A stretch of 64,000 nucleotides of DNA from Pseudomonas fortuita. Lineage in GTDB: Bacteria; Pseudomonadota; Gammaproteobacteria; Pseudomonadales; Pseudomonadaceae. Shown in pieces: positions 30,235-39,310 of this stretch. Within the stretch, counting starts at the first letter, position 1, and each line of letters begins with the position of its first letter. The notes beneath the pieces were generated by a model. It did no database searches, was not told the DNA's origin, and worked only from the letters and a program-made list of their open reading frames with translations. The translations under genes were made by a program, and so were the position numbers. Where the stretch lies: positions 6,241,501 to 6,305,500 of the forward strand of contig NZ_CP114035.2 in the NCBI RefSeq assembly GCF_026898135.2, read 5' to 3'.

Positions 30235-31691
30235 GGTTGGCCCTCCAACACTTTGATCTGCTCAACCACCATGCCCTCGTCGCGTTCGCGTATCCCAAAG
30301 CGAATCTGTGCACCGACCTTGAGGCCATCAAGGAGCGACTGATCAGCCACCGGGAAGGTCATGGTCATCCCAGGCATACCCAGGGTGAGGAAGGGACCAT
30401 GGTCAACGGTGAGCTGGGCTCCGTCTATCTGCACGATACGGCCGTTCGCTTCATGTAAGGCGGGCCCCGCTTTTGGCTGAGCGTCTTGCGCCGTCGCCGC
30501 TTCGATGCCTTTCAAATTAGCTTCGGAGTCCAGTAGGAATTGCCCCGACGCTACGATGCGCTGACCTGCCTGAAGGCCCTGCAACACCGCAACTTGCCCC
30601 TTGCTCTCCTGACCCAACACGACTTCCACCGGTCGGAAGCGACCACCTTCTTCAGCCAGCATCACCAGATCCCGCTTGCCGGTACGTATGACCGCCTCGG
30701 CAGGCACCAAGAGGCTCTGCTCGGCAGACACGCCGGGATTGAGAGCCACTTGAGCGGTCATCCCAGGACGAAGCCGTCCATCCGGGTTGGGCAACTCGAT
30801 ACGCAGGCGCAACGTGCGGCTTTGCAAATCGGCATCAGCCAACAGCGCGGTCAACTTGCCCGGTACCGGATCGCCTGGGAAAGCTGGCAATTGCGCTTGC
30901 ACAGGCTGGCCTTCGCGCAGGCCTTGAGCCTGGGCTTCTGGCACAGCGGCTTCCAGCCAGACGTTGGCCACTCCGTTGATCCTTGCCAAGGTAGTCCCCG
31001 GCGTCAGCGTCATGCCGGGTCGCAGATCGAGAACCTGGATGACACCGGCAGTGGGCGCGGAAAGTGTGACCGAGAGCTGTACCTTTCCAGTGCTCGCGAC
31101 CCGGTTGATCAGGTAGACCGGCATGCCGGAGAGCAGGAGCCGCTGTCGTGCCGCCGCTGTCAGTTGAGCGTCGCCGGAATGCCGCAACGCCAGATATTCC
31201 TCCTGCAAACCAGCCCACTCCGGGGTCAGCACATCGGCTAGGGGAGCCCCTTTAGCAACTATATCCCCCGCCGCCCGGCCATATACGCGTTCGACGTAAC
31301 CGCCAGTACGGGCCTGCAACACGCTGAAGTCGCGTTCGTCGAACGCCAGAACGCCGCTCACGCTCAGGGATCGTTCAAGCCTGCCAGCCATCACCGTTGC
31401 CAATCGCATCCCGAGATTTTGCTGGAGCCCAGCCGAGACCTGAACCGCAGGCTGCCCCTTGTCATCCGTCTCGCCTGAATACTTGGGCACGAGCGGCATG
31501 TCCATGAACGGCGACTTTCCGGGTGCCGGGAAATGCTGCTGGGGATACATCGGGTCGTACCAATACAGCGCTTTTTGCTCACCTACTGGCTGCGATGGGG
31601 TAACCGTGCCCCGTCCACCTAGCCAGAAGCCCGCGCCTGCTCCAATAGCAAGGGCAGCAGCCACAACCAACCCAATCGACCTATTCCTCAT
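30231..31691 (-). CDS. cusB: CusB membrane-fusion protein with fused CusF-like domain
   Basis: Periplasmic adaptor of 486 residues linking CusA to CusC. After an N-terminal anchor comes a heavy-metal-binding domain [20 protein letters not shown], then barrel-sandwich and alpha-hairpin regions ([21 protein letters not shown]). The last 80 residues ([30 protein letters not shown]) form a CusF-type domain with His and Met ligands. The chaperone function is thus present twice in the operon. Overlaps cusA by 4 bp and cusC by 4 bp. Confidence 0.93.
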   Translation of the reverse strand: MRNRSIGLVVAAALAIGAGAGFWLGGRGTVTPSQPVGEQKALYWYDPMYPQQHFPAPGKSPFMDMPLVPKYSGETDDKGQPAVQVSAGLQQNLGMRLATVMAGRLERSLSVSGVLAFDERDFSVLQARTGGYVERVYGRAAGDIVAKGAPLADVLTPEWAGLQEEYLALRHSGDAQLTAAARQRLLLSGMPVYLINRVASTGKVQLSVTLSAPTAGVIQVLDLRPGMTLTPGTTLARINGVANVWLEAAVPEAQAQGLREGQPVQAQLPAFPGDPVPGKLTALLADADLQSRTLRLRIELPNPDGRLRPGMTAQVALNPGVSAEQSLLVPAEAVIRTGKRDLVMLAEEGGRFRPVEVVLGQESKGQVAVLQGLQAGQRIVASGQFLLDSEANLKGIEAATAQDAQPKAGPALHEANGRIVQIDGAQLTVDHGPFLTLGMPGMTMTFPVADQSLLDGLKVGAQIRFGIRERDEGMVVEQIKVLEGQP

Positions 31692-32938
31692 GCCCGCACC
31701 TCTCCATATACGAAATGCAGACGCGCTGCTGTTGCAGCCAACTGTCCTTGCAGATCCACATCCTGTAACAGCGCTTCCACGCGTTGCCGACGTGCCGACA
31801 GCACTTCACTCAACGGCGACTTACCGGCGCGGTAGTCCGCCAGAGCGAGGCGTACCCGGTCCTCGGCCAGAGGTAGAAGCGTCTCGCGACTGCGCCGCAC
31901 CGCCCGCTGCAAACGTTGGTACTCGGCAAGGTCTGTTTCAAGCTGGGCTTGATGCTCGCGCAGGGCTGCATCCTGCTCATCCTCCAACTGACGAACTTGC
32001 GCGCGTCGTGCCGCAATCATCGGGTCTTGCCGGGAGCCGGTGAACAACGGCAGCTGGAAGCTGACTTGCAAGCTGACCATGTTGCTGAAGTCCGGGCCAC
32101 GACGCTGATAATCCACCCCCCAAGACCAATCCGACTTCTTTTCTGCCTGGGCCTGGTGTACCTGGGCTTGCGCCTCGCGTGTCATGGCGTTGTAGGTATT
32201 GAGCTCCGGGTGGGCATGTACGGAGTGCAGGTATTCAGCTGCGTCTACAGGCCAGAGTGGGAACGTCGGCGCCCCTACTTCGGCGTCCTGCCCAATCCAG
32301 CGCTTCAGCGCGGATCGCGCTTGAGCTGCCTGACTCAATAAAACATCCTTCTGCTCGTCCAGCTGCGCCAATTCCTGTTTCGGAGCCAGCGTATCGGTCG
32401 TCGAGCCTGCGCCACCGGCCAGGCGCGCCCGCACCGTAGAAGCCAGCAGCTGGTTTTCTTTGTAGAAAGCGTCGAACTGTTCAAGTTTTCGCTGCACGGT
32501 GTACGCATTAACCCAAGCCTGCGCGGTTGCCGCTCGAATCTTCAGGCGCTCGAAGACCGCCTCAGCATCGGCTCGCTCGACCGTGGCCTGAGCTGTCTCT
32601 ACGCGAGCTTTACGTTTGTCCCGGTTCGGTACGTCCTGGGACAGGCCAACCACCTGCATGGTCATGAAGTCTCTGTTCAAGCTCCAGCGATCAGCGCCTT
32701 CAATCGGCAGGTTTTGTACTCCAAGATTCAGGCGCGGATCGGGTAGTTCGCCCGCTGGAATGACCAAGTTGCGCGCAGCTGATGCCTGCTCTTGGCGGGC
32801 TTGTAGAGAGGGAGCGTTGCGTTCAGCCAGTTGCAGCGCTTCATCCAGCGGCAGCGTTGTCGCCTGTGCTGAGACAGCCGGCAGCAGTATGAAAAGGACG
32901 GCAGTGGGAGTTCGTCCCTGAAAACGTTGGGGAGTCAT
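31688..32938 (-). CDS. cusC: CusC-type outer-membrane efflux protein (TolC family)
   Basis: Outer-membrane channel component of the copper RND pump, 416 residues. It has a signal peptide ending near VSAQA and two repeats of the outer-membrane efflux fold (LPLDEALQLAERNAPSLQARQ and RQDPMIAARRAQVRQLEDEQ), with long coiled-coil helices. No lipobox Cys is evident. The start at 32938 (MTPQRFQG) has GAGGAAT upstream; the 14-residue extension to 32980 is less likely. First gene of cusCBAF, downstream of the 115-aa gene and copRS on the same strand. Confidence 0.88.
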   Translation of the reverse strand: MTPQRFQGRTPTAVLFILLPAVSAQATTLPLDEALQLAERNAPSLQARQEQASAARNLVIPAGELPDPRLNLGVQNLPIEGADRWSLNRDFMTMQVVGLSQDVPNRDKRKARVETAQATVERADAEAVFERLKIRAATAQAWVNAYTVQRKLEQFDAFYKENQLLASTVRARLAGGAGSTTDTLAPKQELAQLDEQKDVLLSQAAQARSALKRWIGQDAEVGAPTFPLWPVDAAEYLHSVHAHPELNTYNAMTREAQAQVHQAQAEKKSDWSWGVDYQRRGPDFSNMVSLQVSFQLPLFTGSRQDPMIAARRAQVRQLEDEQDAALREHQAQLETDLAEYQRLQRAVRRSRETLLPLAEDRVRLALADYRAGKSPLSEVLSARRQRVEALLQDVDLQGQLAATAARLHFVYGEVRA

Positions 32939-33024
32939 GAGAATGATTCCTCGAAAGATCAGCGCCCAGGCGCGTGCCATCGGCCCGCTGCTAGGCAGAA
33001 CGATGGTGTGAAATTAAGAGGGAG

Positions 33025-33372
33025 TCAGACGCGGGGAGGACGCCATGGATCGGGGGGAGAACCTGTTGCTATGCCTACAGCGTAGGTATCGGCAGGTCGT
33101 GGCTTGGCATAGGTCAGTCCAGGCGTCAGGAAGCTGAGCTGCACTGTGCTGGCAGTTCTGCACTCCTGGCCTACCTTGCAGGATTTGGCATGGTCACCAG
33201 TCTTGCCCGGCTCTTGGTCCTGGCAGCAGTCATGGTCCATGCCCGCCATCATTTCCATGCCCATGGTCTGCATTGGGCAAGGTTCAGTCGCCGAATCGAT
33301 GCCCGCCATCCCGTTAAGCGGAAGCGCCACGATAAGCATCAGGATGGTGAGCAGTCGAATGAAGCGTTTCAT
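33025..33372 (-). CDS. Small periplasmic Met/His/Cys-rich protein of the cop/cus cluster
   Basis: A 115-residue exported protein: signal peptide MKRFIRLLTILMLIVALPL, then a metal-ligand-rich stretch PCPMQTMGMEMMAGMDHDCC (Met, His and Cys) and a Pro-rich tail. It resembles small copper-induced proteins in pseudomonad cop loci, but I cannot name a family. It sits between copS and cusC in the same direction, which suggests co-induction by copper and periplasmic metal binding. Confidence 0.65.
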   Translation of the reverse strand: MKRFIRLLTILMLIVALPLNGMAGIDSATEPCPMQTMGMEMMAGMDHDCCQDQEPGKTGDHAKSCKVGQECRTASTVQLSFLTPGLTYAKPRPADTYAVGIATGSPPDPWRPPRV

Positions 33373-33408
33373 GATGGGCGAATATAGGTTACCGGGATGA
33401 ATTCAGCA

Positions 33409-34809
33409 TTAAGAGGCTTCACCAAACAACCGCTTGGAGGCTGGAAGGCTGATGTAAAAAGTTGTGAATCCCTCCGCTGAAGTACACCAAATTCGTCCGC
33501 TGTGAGCCTCGATGATGGAGCGTGTTATCGACAGGCCCAGGCCTGCATTGCTTGGTCCGCCTTCGCGTCTGGCTGGATCAGCCCGATAGAACCGGTCGAA
33601 GATCTTGCCAATGTGCTGAGGATCGATGGTTACTCCGCTGTTACGTATGGACAACGTCACGTTTTCACGTGTTTGCTCGATCTGCACTGATATCTCGTTG
33701 CCTTCCGGGGTGTAGCGCAACGCGTTCGATAAAAGGTTGGAAAGCGCTCGGTCAATCATCAAGAGATCGCCACGAACCTTGCCACGACCTTGGAGGGTCA
33801 GCTGGATGCCTTGATCCTCAGCCAGAAACTGGTAGTACTCGAACAGCTTGGATACGAGTTCGGAGAGCTCCACATCAATCTGCTCAGGCACGATCAGACC
33901 GTTATCCGCCTTCGCGAGGAAAAGCATGTCGTCGATCATGCGCGACATGCGCTTGAGGTCTTCAAGGTTCGAATAGAGGTTTTCCTCATAGGCATCCAGG
34001 TCACGCTTCTTGGTGAGCACCACTTCGGTATGGGTAAGTAGGTTGCTGACCGGCGTTCTCAACTCATGAGCGATATCGGCAGAGAAGTTGGACAACCGAA
34101 CGAATGCATCCTCCAACCGTCCCAGCATCCCGTTGAAAGACAGGATGAGCTCCTGAAGCTCTAGCGGTACGGGCTCCAGCGGAATGCGCTCGCGGAGCGA
34201 TCTTGCCGACATCCCGGTGGCCACTTTGGTGATTTGCCCGACAGGCCGAAGCCCACTCTTGGCAACGACCCAGCCCAAGCCTGCGCTCACAATCGCGCTG
34301 ATCACCAAGCCGATGCCGAACCACCATTGCAGGGTGACAAAGAAATGCGCGTGAGTGGTGACATCGAGCATCAGCACGGCCGTCACCGGTTCCGTTTCGC
34401 CCGCGATGGTCATCTGGGCGGTGATACCGCGGAAGTTCTGCGATTCATCCTGCCACTCCCAGACCGCACCCTGGCGCGCCTGCTCGAACCGCTGAGGAAT
34501 TTGGGAGGCTTTGGAGTCTGAAAAAAGGGTCGTTCCGTCAGCCTTGGTGATTTTCGCCGAAAGATCCTGATGTGCGCCGAGCAATGCCCGCAGCTGCTGC
34601 TCCTGATCGCCGAGCTCGCCTCGCGCTGCTGAAATGGACAGAATATGACGCGTTGACTCCAGCTTTTCGGAGAGCGCCTGCTCATCCAGCATCCGGAAAT
34701 GGTGCTGGCTGAGCCCGTAGAAAGCCACGCCGGCAACGACCAAGACAGCAGTCACCGCGAACATGAACATCAGGGTCAGTCGCTTGACGAGCGATGATTG
34801 CGGGCGCAT
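33409..34809 (-). CDS. copS: Heavy-metal sensor histidine kinase CopS/CusS
   Basis: Inner-membrane kinase of 466 residues. TM1 near residues 12-33 and TM2 near 160-180 flank a periplasmic sensor. A HAMP region follows, then the phosphorylation site SADIAHELRTPVSNLL and N-box NLLSNALRYT. The G-boxes are IFDRFYRADPARR and GGPSNAGLGLSI. It senses periplasmic copper (by homology) and phosphorylates CopR. Start and CopR stop share a TGATG junction; a GTG at 34812 is an in-frame alternative start. Confidence 0.93.
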   Translation of the reverse strand: MRPQSSLVKRLTLMFMFAVTAVLVVAGVAFYGLSQHHFRMLDEQALSEKLESTRHILSISAARGELGDQEQQLRALLGAHQDLSAKITKADGTTLFSDSKASQIPQRFEQARQGAVWEWQDESQNFRGITAQMTIAGETEPVTAVLMLDVTTHAHFFVTLQWWFGIGLVISAIVSAGLGWVVAKSGLRPVGQITKVATGMSARSLRERIPLEPVPLELQELILSFNGMLGRLEDAFVRLSNFSADIAHELRTPVSNLLTHTEVVLTKKRDLDAYEENLYSNLEDLKRMSRMIDDMLFLAKADNGLIVPEQIDVELSELVSKLFEYYQFLAEDQGIQLTLQGRGKVRGDLLMIDRALSNLLSNALRYTPEGNEISVQIEQTRENVTLSIRNSGVTIDPQHIGKIFDRFYRADPARREGGPSNAGLGLSITRSIIEAHSGRIWCTSAEGFTTFYISLPASKRLFGEAS

Positions 34810-35486
34810 CACTCTGCCACATCCATCATGTAGCCCATGCCTCGGGCGGTATGGATGAGCTTTGGCGCGAAGTCGTCATCAATCTTGGCCCGCAGTCGGC
34901 GAATCGCGACCTCGATCACGTTGGTGTCACTGTCGAAGTTCATGTCCCAGACCTGAGAAGCGATCAGCGACTTGGGGAGCACCTCCCCGCGTCGGCGCAT
35001 GAGCAGCTCCAAAAGGGCAAACTCCTTGGCAGTAAGGTCGATCCGCTTGCCGTTTCGCGTAGCCCGGCGCTTGAGCAGGTCAACCTCAAGGTCCGCCATC
35101 TTCATGGTGGTTTGAGCAGAACCACCGTTGCCTCTGCGCAGCAGTGTGCGGACCCGAGCCAACAGCTCAGAGAACGCAAAGGGCTTCACAAGGTAGTCAT
35201 CAGCACCCAGCTCCAAGCCTTTAACGCGATCATCTACGCCATCACGGGCCGTGAGAAAGAGGACCGGCACGTCTTTCCCCGCTGCCCGGATCTTGCGCAG
35301 GACCTCCCAGCCATCGAGCCCCGGCATCATTACGTCCAAGATCAGCAAGTCATACGCTTCGCTCTGCGCCTGTTGCAGGGCGTCAGTGCCTGTCATCACC
35401 CGGTCTACAGTGAAGCCAGCCTCTGTTAGGCCTTGCTGGAGGTAGACACCGGTTTTCGGCTCATCTTCGGCTACGAGTAATTTCAT
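34809..35486 (-). CDS. copR: Copper response regulator CopR/CusR
   Basis: OmpR-family regulator of 225 residues. The receiver has the acidic pocket AEDEP and phospho-acceptor D51 in [13 protein letters not shown], with K in [13 protein letters not shown]. The winged-helix DNA-binding domain includes [20 protein letters not shown] and [18 protein letters not shown]. It is expected to bind the TTACA-n4-TGTAA dyads found in this cluster. copR leads a leftward series copR-copS-orf-cusC-cusB-cusA-cusF. A degenerate copy of the box lies 62 bp upstream. Confidence 0.94.
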   Translation of the reverse strand: MKLLVAEDEPKTGVYLQQGLTEAGFTVDRVMTGTDALQQAQSEAYDLLILDVMMPGLDGWEVLRKIRAAGKDVPVLFLTARDGVDDRVKGLELGADDYLVKPFAFSELLARVRTLLRRGNGGSAQTTMKMADLEVDLLKRRATRNGKRIDLTAKEFALLELLMRRRGEVLPKSLIASQVWDMNFDSDTNVIEVAIRRLRAKIDDDFAPKLIHTARGMGYMMDVAE

Positions 35487-35547
35487 CTGCTCTCATCCAC
35501 GCGGAGTGCATCTCCAGTTTGCAGGAAAAAAGACGCCCAACCAGAAG

Positions 35548-35564
35548 CTGACGGAAAAGTAATG
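35548..35564. promoter_or_regulatory. Degenerate CopR-box-like site between copR and ptrA-like gene
   Basis: CTGACGGAAAAGTAATG matches 13 of 17 positions of the CTTACAGAAATGTAATC box upstream of copA. It is in the divergent gap between copR and the small rightward gene and could serve both. Confidence 0.45.
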
Positions 35565-35651
35565 TCGCGATCAGTTTTCTGACAGCACCGCGAGGCTAAT
35601 TTGACCCTGTACCTGACGCCATGAGGCGCAGAACCCACTGAGGATCTCCAG

Positions 35652-35858
35652 ATGAACATGGTCAAAGCAATTGTGGTGGTCGTTACCTTCGGCATGGCAG
35701 GCATCGCCCTGGCAGAGGGCGGCGCGGACCGGACCTTTGCGCGGATGGAAGCGGCTCGCCAAAACTCCATGCAGGCCTATCAGGTTGCGCAGCAGGAGAA
35801 AGAGCAGCCGCCGGTCGCCGCACAGTCCAGCAAGCATGTCGGCCACGAGAGCTGCTGA
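35652..35858 (+). CDS. PtrA-like small copper-induced periplasmic protein
   Basis: A 68-residue exported protein: signal peptide MNMVKAIVVVVTFGMAGIALA followed by EGGADRTFARMEAARQNSM, the N-terminal motif of the Pseudomonas PtrA family (PtrA is copper-inducible and periplasmic in P. aeruginosa). The tail contains His and a terminal Cys. AGGA seven bases upstream supports the ATG at 35652. A second family member is encoded at 40970-41302, so the pair brackets the cop genes. Confidence 0.75.
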   Translation: MNMVKAIVVVVTFGMAGIALAEGGADRTFARMEAARQNSMQAYQVAQQEKEQPPVAAQSSKHVGHESC

Positions 35859-35863
35859 TCCGA

Positions 35864-35881
35864 GCTTACAGAAATGTAATC
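35864..35881. promoter_or_regulatory. Putative CopR box upstream of copA
   Basis: GCTTACAGAAATGTAATC, the exact reverse complement of the 18-mer upstream of csp (26655-26672). It lies 159 bp before the copA start and just after the PtrA-like gene. Confidence 0.75.
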
Positions 35882-36039
35882 ACTCCGGAATCTGAACTAT
35901 GGCAGTTTCAGACTACGGCCTCTCATCAGCCTCGCGCAGTAGCGAAAGTCTACGAGACTGGTGAGAGCTCCAACGAACCCAAGGGCTGCGCCATCGAGCA
36001 GCCTGGATATCAGCGATCTACCTGACTGGACGCAACGGC

Positions 36040-37857
36040 ATGCAAAGCAAAACCACGAGACGATCATTCGTCAAAGGCCTGGCCGCTACCGGACTTCTGG
36101 GTGGGCTCGGCATGTGGCGCGCGCCGGTCTGGGCTGTGACCAGCCCTGGCCAACCGAACGTGCTCAGCGGCAATGAATTCGACCTGTATATCGGTGAACT
36201 GCCCGTCAACATTACGGGGGCAGCTCGTACGGCCATGGCCATCAACGGCTCCGTGCCTGGGCCGATCCTGCGATGGCGCGAAGGCGACACCGTGACGCTG
36301 CGTGTACGCAACCGGTTGAAACAGGACACCTCCATTCACTGGCACGGCATAATCCTGCCCGCCAATATGGACGGTGTGCCGGGCTTGAGCTTTCACGGCA
36401 TCGCTCCCGATGGCATGTACGAATACAAGTTCAAGGTCCACCAGAACGGCACTTACTGGTATCACAGCCACTCAGGCCTCCAAGAGCAGTCTGGGGTCTA
36501 TGGCGCACTGGTGATCGATGCTAAGGATCCCGAGCCGTTTGTATATGACCGCGATTACGTCGTCATGCTCAGCGATTGGACGGATGAGGACCCGGCGCGG
36601 GTGCTCTCCAAACTCAAGAAGCAGTCCGACTATTACAACTTCCACAAGCGCACGGTCAGCGACTTCGTTGACGACGTGAGCGAGAAAGGCTGGTCGGCCG
36701 CTGTAGCGGATCGGAAGATGTGGGCTGAAATGAAGATGAGCCCCACCGACCTCGCAGATGTGAGCGGGTATACCTACACCTACCTCATGAACGGCCAAGC
36801 TCCGAACGGCAACTGGACGGGTATCTTCAAGCCCGGCGAGAAGATCCGCCTGCGATTCATCAACGGCTCGGCCATGACCTATTTCGATGTCCGGATTCCT
36901 GGGCTCAAGATGACGGTTGTGGCTGCCGACGGCCAGTACGTCAAACCCGTATCGGTCGATGAGTTCCGGATCGCCGTTGCTGAAACCTACGATGTCATCG
37001 TCGAGCCTGAAAACGAACAGGCCTATACGATTTTCGCGCAATCCATGGACCGTACCGGGTATTCCCGAGGCACCCTGGCAGTTCGCGAAGGCTTGCAAGC
37101 GCCCGTACCGGCGGTAGATCCACGCCCGATCATCGCCATGAGCGATATGGGCATGGACCACGGCAGCATGGGCGGAATGGATCATGGCAGCATGGCTGGC
37201 ATGGACCAGGGCAGCATGGCCGGCATGGATCACAGCAAGATGGCTGGAATGGACCACGGCAGCATGGCCGGTATGGACCACAGCAAGATGACTGGGATGG
37301 GCAATGAAGGCATGGCCGGCATGAGCGGCGCAATGCAAAGCCATCCGGCTTCCGAGACCAACAACCCACTGGTCGATATGCAGACTATGTCGCCAACGCC
37401 AAAGCTGAACGATCCGGGAATTGGCCTACGCAACAACGGGCGTCGAGTGCTGACGTACGCCGATCTGCGGAGCACCTTCATCGATCCCGATGGTCGAGAG
37501 CCTGGACGGACAATCGAACTGCACCTTACCGGCCACATGGAGAAGTTCGCGTGGTCGTTCGACGGTATCAAATTCTCCGACGCTGAACCGCTGCGGTTGA
37601 AATATGGCGAGCGTCTTCGCATCACCTTGGTCAACGACACCATGATGACTCACCCCATCCACCTCCACGGTATGTGGAGTGATCTGGAGGACGAGAACGG
37701 CAACTTCATGGTTCGCAAGCACACCATCGACATGCCACCTGGCTCAAAACGAAGCTATCGCGTCACCGCAGATGCCTTGGGACGTTGGGCCTATCACTGT
37801 CACCTACTGTTCCACATGGAAATGGGCATGTTCCGAGAAGTACGTGTGGACGAATGA
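36040..37857 (+). CDS. copA: Periplasmic multicopper oxidase CopA
   Basis: A 605-residue copper-resistance oxidase exported by the Tat route (twin Arg R7-R8 in TTRRSFVKGLAATG). Three cupredoxin domains carry the ligand motifs HWHGIILP and WYHSHSG (N-terminal), and HPIHLHGMW and HCHLLFHMEMGMF (C-terminal type 1/trinuclear sites). A Met-rich linker of MDHGSMAG repeats lies at residues 368-421, as in PcoA/CopA, and probably binds Cu(I). It oxidises Cu(I) and may sequester copper. First of the rightward series copA-orf-copB-cytochrome-DUF411. Confidence 0.95.
   Translation: MQSKTTRRSFVKGLAATGLLGGLGMWRAPVWAVTSPGQPNVLSGNEFDLYIGELPVNITGAARTAMAINGSVPGPILRWREGDTVTLRVRNRLKQDTSIHWHGIILPANMDGVPGLSFHGIAPDGMYEYKFKVHQNGTYWYHSHSGLQEQSGVYGALVIDAKDPEPFVYDRDYVVMLSDWTDEDPARVLSKLKKQSDYYNFHKRTVSDFVDDVSEKGWSAAVADRKMWAEMKMSPTDLADVSGYTYTYLMNGQAPNGNWTGIFKPGEKIRLRFINGSAMTYFDVRIPGLKMTVVAADGQYVKPVSVDEFRIAVAETYDVIVEPENEQAYTIFAQSMDRTGYSRGTLAVREGLQAPVPAVDPRPIIAMSDMGMDHGSMGGMDHGSMAGMDQGSMAGMDHSKMAGMDHGSMAGMDHSKMTGMGNEGMAGMSGAMQSHPASETNNPLVDMQTMSPTPKLNDPGIGLRNNGRRVLTYADLRSTFIDPDGREPGRTIELHLTGHMEKFAWSFDGIKFSDAEPLRLKYGERLRITLVNDTMMTHPIHLHGMWSDLEDENGNFMVRKHTIDMPPGSKRSYRVTADALGRWAYHCHLLFHMEMGMFREVRVDE
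37141..37305 (+). repeat. Met/His-rich codon repeats in copA
   Basis: Tandem 24-bp units encoding variants of MDHGSMAG and MDHSKMAG (about seven units). The same unit type recurs in the next gene (38040-38150) and in copB (38275-38560), giving dispersed short homologies within 1.5 kb. Confidence 0.85.
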
Positions 37858-37871
37858 ACTGGAGATTTGAG

Positions 37872-38195
37872 ATGAGCAAACCAATGAAACGAAGCGCCTT
37901 TTTCCTTTCTGCTGCGATGGTAGGCATTCTGGCTGTTTATGCCCCGTCGTCGTGGTCCAGCGACAATCATGATCAGCATTCCCAGAAAACCACAGAGGCC
38001 GGCAAAGCCAAAGGCTCGCAGGACAAGCAGGGCCAGGGGATGAACCATGAAGGCATGGACCATGGTTCCATGGAAGGTATGGACCACGGCTCGATGAAGG
38101 GAATGGACCATGGCTCGATGGAAGGCATGGACCACGACAAAATGATGAAATCGCATGGCAGCGACAAAGCTAAGGCAGGGAAAGATGGCCAATAG
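37872..38195 (+). CDS. Small Met/His-rich periplasmic copper-binding protein
   Basis: A 107-residue exported protein: signal region [20 protein letters not shown], a Lys/Gln-rich spacer, and five MDHGSM-type units ([20 protein letters not shown] and following) before a basic tail. No folded domain is recognised; it is probably a disordered copper scavenger that accompanies CopA and CopB. The ATG at 37872 follows copA by 14 bp with GGAGAT upstream. Its end overlaps copB by 11 bp. Confidence 0.78.
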   Translation: MSKPMKRSAFFLSAAMVGILAVYAPSSWSSDNHDQHSQKTTEAGKAKGSQDKQGQGMNHEGMDHGSMEGMDHGSMKGMDHGSMEGMDHDKMMKSHGSDKAKAGKDGQ

Positions 38196-39300
38196 CCTCG
38201 GGCGGCCTTCGCTGCTGGCTCTGACCGTTTCGATCAGCATGCTGGGCGTAACGCCCAGCTTCGCTGCTGAAGAAATGGATCACTCGGGCATGGATCATTC
38301 GAAAATGGGGCACGGCTCCATGCAAATGGATGCTGCTCCATCCGAATCGATGCCGGCGATGGATCACAGCAAGATGGGGATGGGCAAACAGCAGAAAAAG
38401 CCTGCCCCTGTTGATCACAGCCAGATGGGGCATGCTCAAAGCAAGAGTAAATCCAGCCCGGTGGACCACAACAAGATGGACCACAGCAAAATGAACCATG
38501 GAAACATGCAGGGCATGGATCACGGCTCTATGAAGGGCATGGACCATTCCCAGATGAACCATAGCTCAGCGACTTCTCCGACCACGACGAGCCGCACGCC
38601 GATTCCAGTGCTCACTGATGCGGATCGCGAGTCGGCCTTTCCGCCCCTGGGTGGCCACCAAGTGCACGACAGCGGAATCAACAGCTTCTTCCTGTTGGAC
38701 CAGCTCGAATACCAGGACGCCGATGAGGGCAGCACCCTGGCCTGGGACGCATCAGGCTGGATAGGCGGCGACATTAATCGCCTCTGGGTTCGTTCGGAAG
38801 GCGAGCGCACCAATGGGGTAACCGAAGATGCTGAGCTGCAACTCCTGTACGGGCGCTCGGTCAGCCCTTGGTGGGATGTGGTCGCCGGGGTCCGCCAGGA
38901 TTTCAAACCGGAATCCCCACAGACCTGGGCAGCCTTTGGTATTCAGGGCATGGCTCTGTATGACTTCGAGGCCGAAGCCACGGCGTTTATAGGCGAGAAC
39001 GGTCAGACTGCTGCGCGTCTTGAGGGCGAATACGACATCCTGCTGACCAATCGCTTGATTTTGCAGCCCACGGCCGAGGTCAATTTCTATGGCAAGAACG
39101 ATCCTGAGCGCGGCGTTGGCTCGGGCCTTGCCAATACCGAAGTCGGGCTGCGCCTACGGTATGAAATTGTCCGCCAGTTTGCTCCATACATAGGCGTTAC
39201 CTGGAGCCGCTCCTACGGCAACACCGCTGACTTCATCCGAGACGAGGGTGGAGATGTTGATGAGGCACGCTTCGTTGCCGGTATCCGGATGTGGTTCTGA
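38185..39300 (+). CDS. copB: Outer-membrane copper resistance protein CopB
   Basis: A 371-residue protein: signal peptide ([19 protein letters not shown]), a Met/His-rich segment with repeated MDHSKM units (about residues 30-130), and a C-terminal beta-barrel domain. The barrel starts with [17 protein letters not shown] and ends with the aromatic terminus [10 protein letters not shown] typical of outer-membrane proteins. CopB/PcoB works with CopA at the cell surface in copper tolerance. The start at 38185 (MANSLGRPS) has GGCAGGGA upstream; an extension to 38155 overlaps the preceding gene more and is not supported. Confidence 0.92.
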   Translation: MANSLGRPSLLALTVSISMLGVTPSFAAEEMDHSGMDHSKMGHGSMQMDAAPSESMPAMDHSKMGMGKQQKKPAPVDHSQMGHAQSKSKSSPVDHNKMDHSKMNHGNMQGMDHGSMKGMDHSQMNHSSATSPTTTSRTPIPVLTDADRESAFPPLGGHQVHDSGINSFFLLDQLEYQDADEGSTLAWDASGWIGGDINRLWVRSEGERTNGVTEDAELQLLYGRSVSPWWDVVAGVRQDFKPESPQTWAAFGIQGMALYDFEAEATAFIGENGQTAARLEGEYDILLTNRLILQPTAEVNFYGKNDPERGVGSGLANTEVGLRLRYEIVRQFAPYIGVTWSRSYGNTADFIRDEGGDVDEARFVAGIRMWF

Positions 39301-39310
39301 GAATTCCAAC

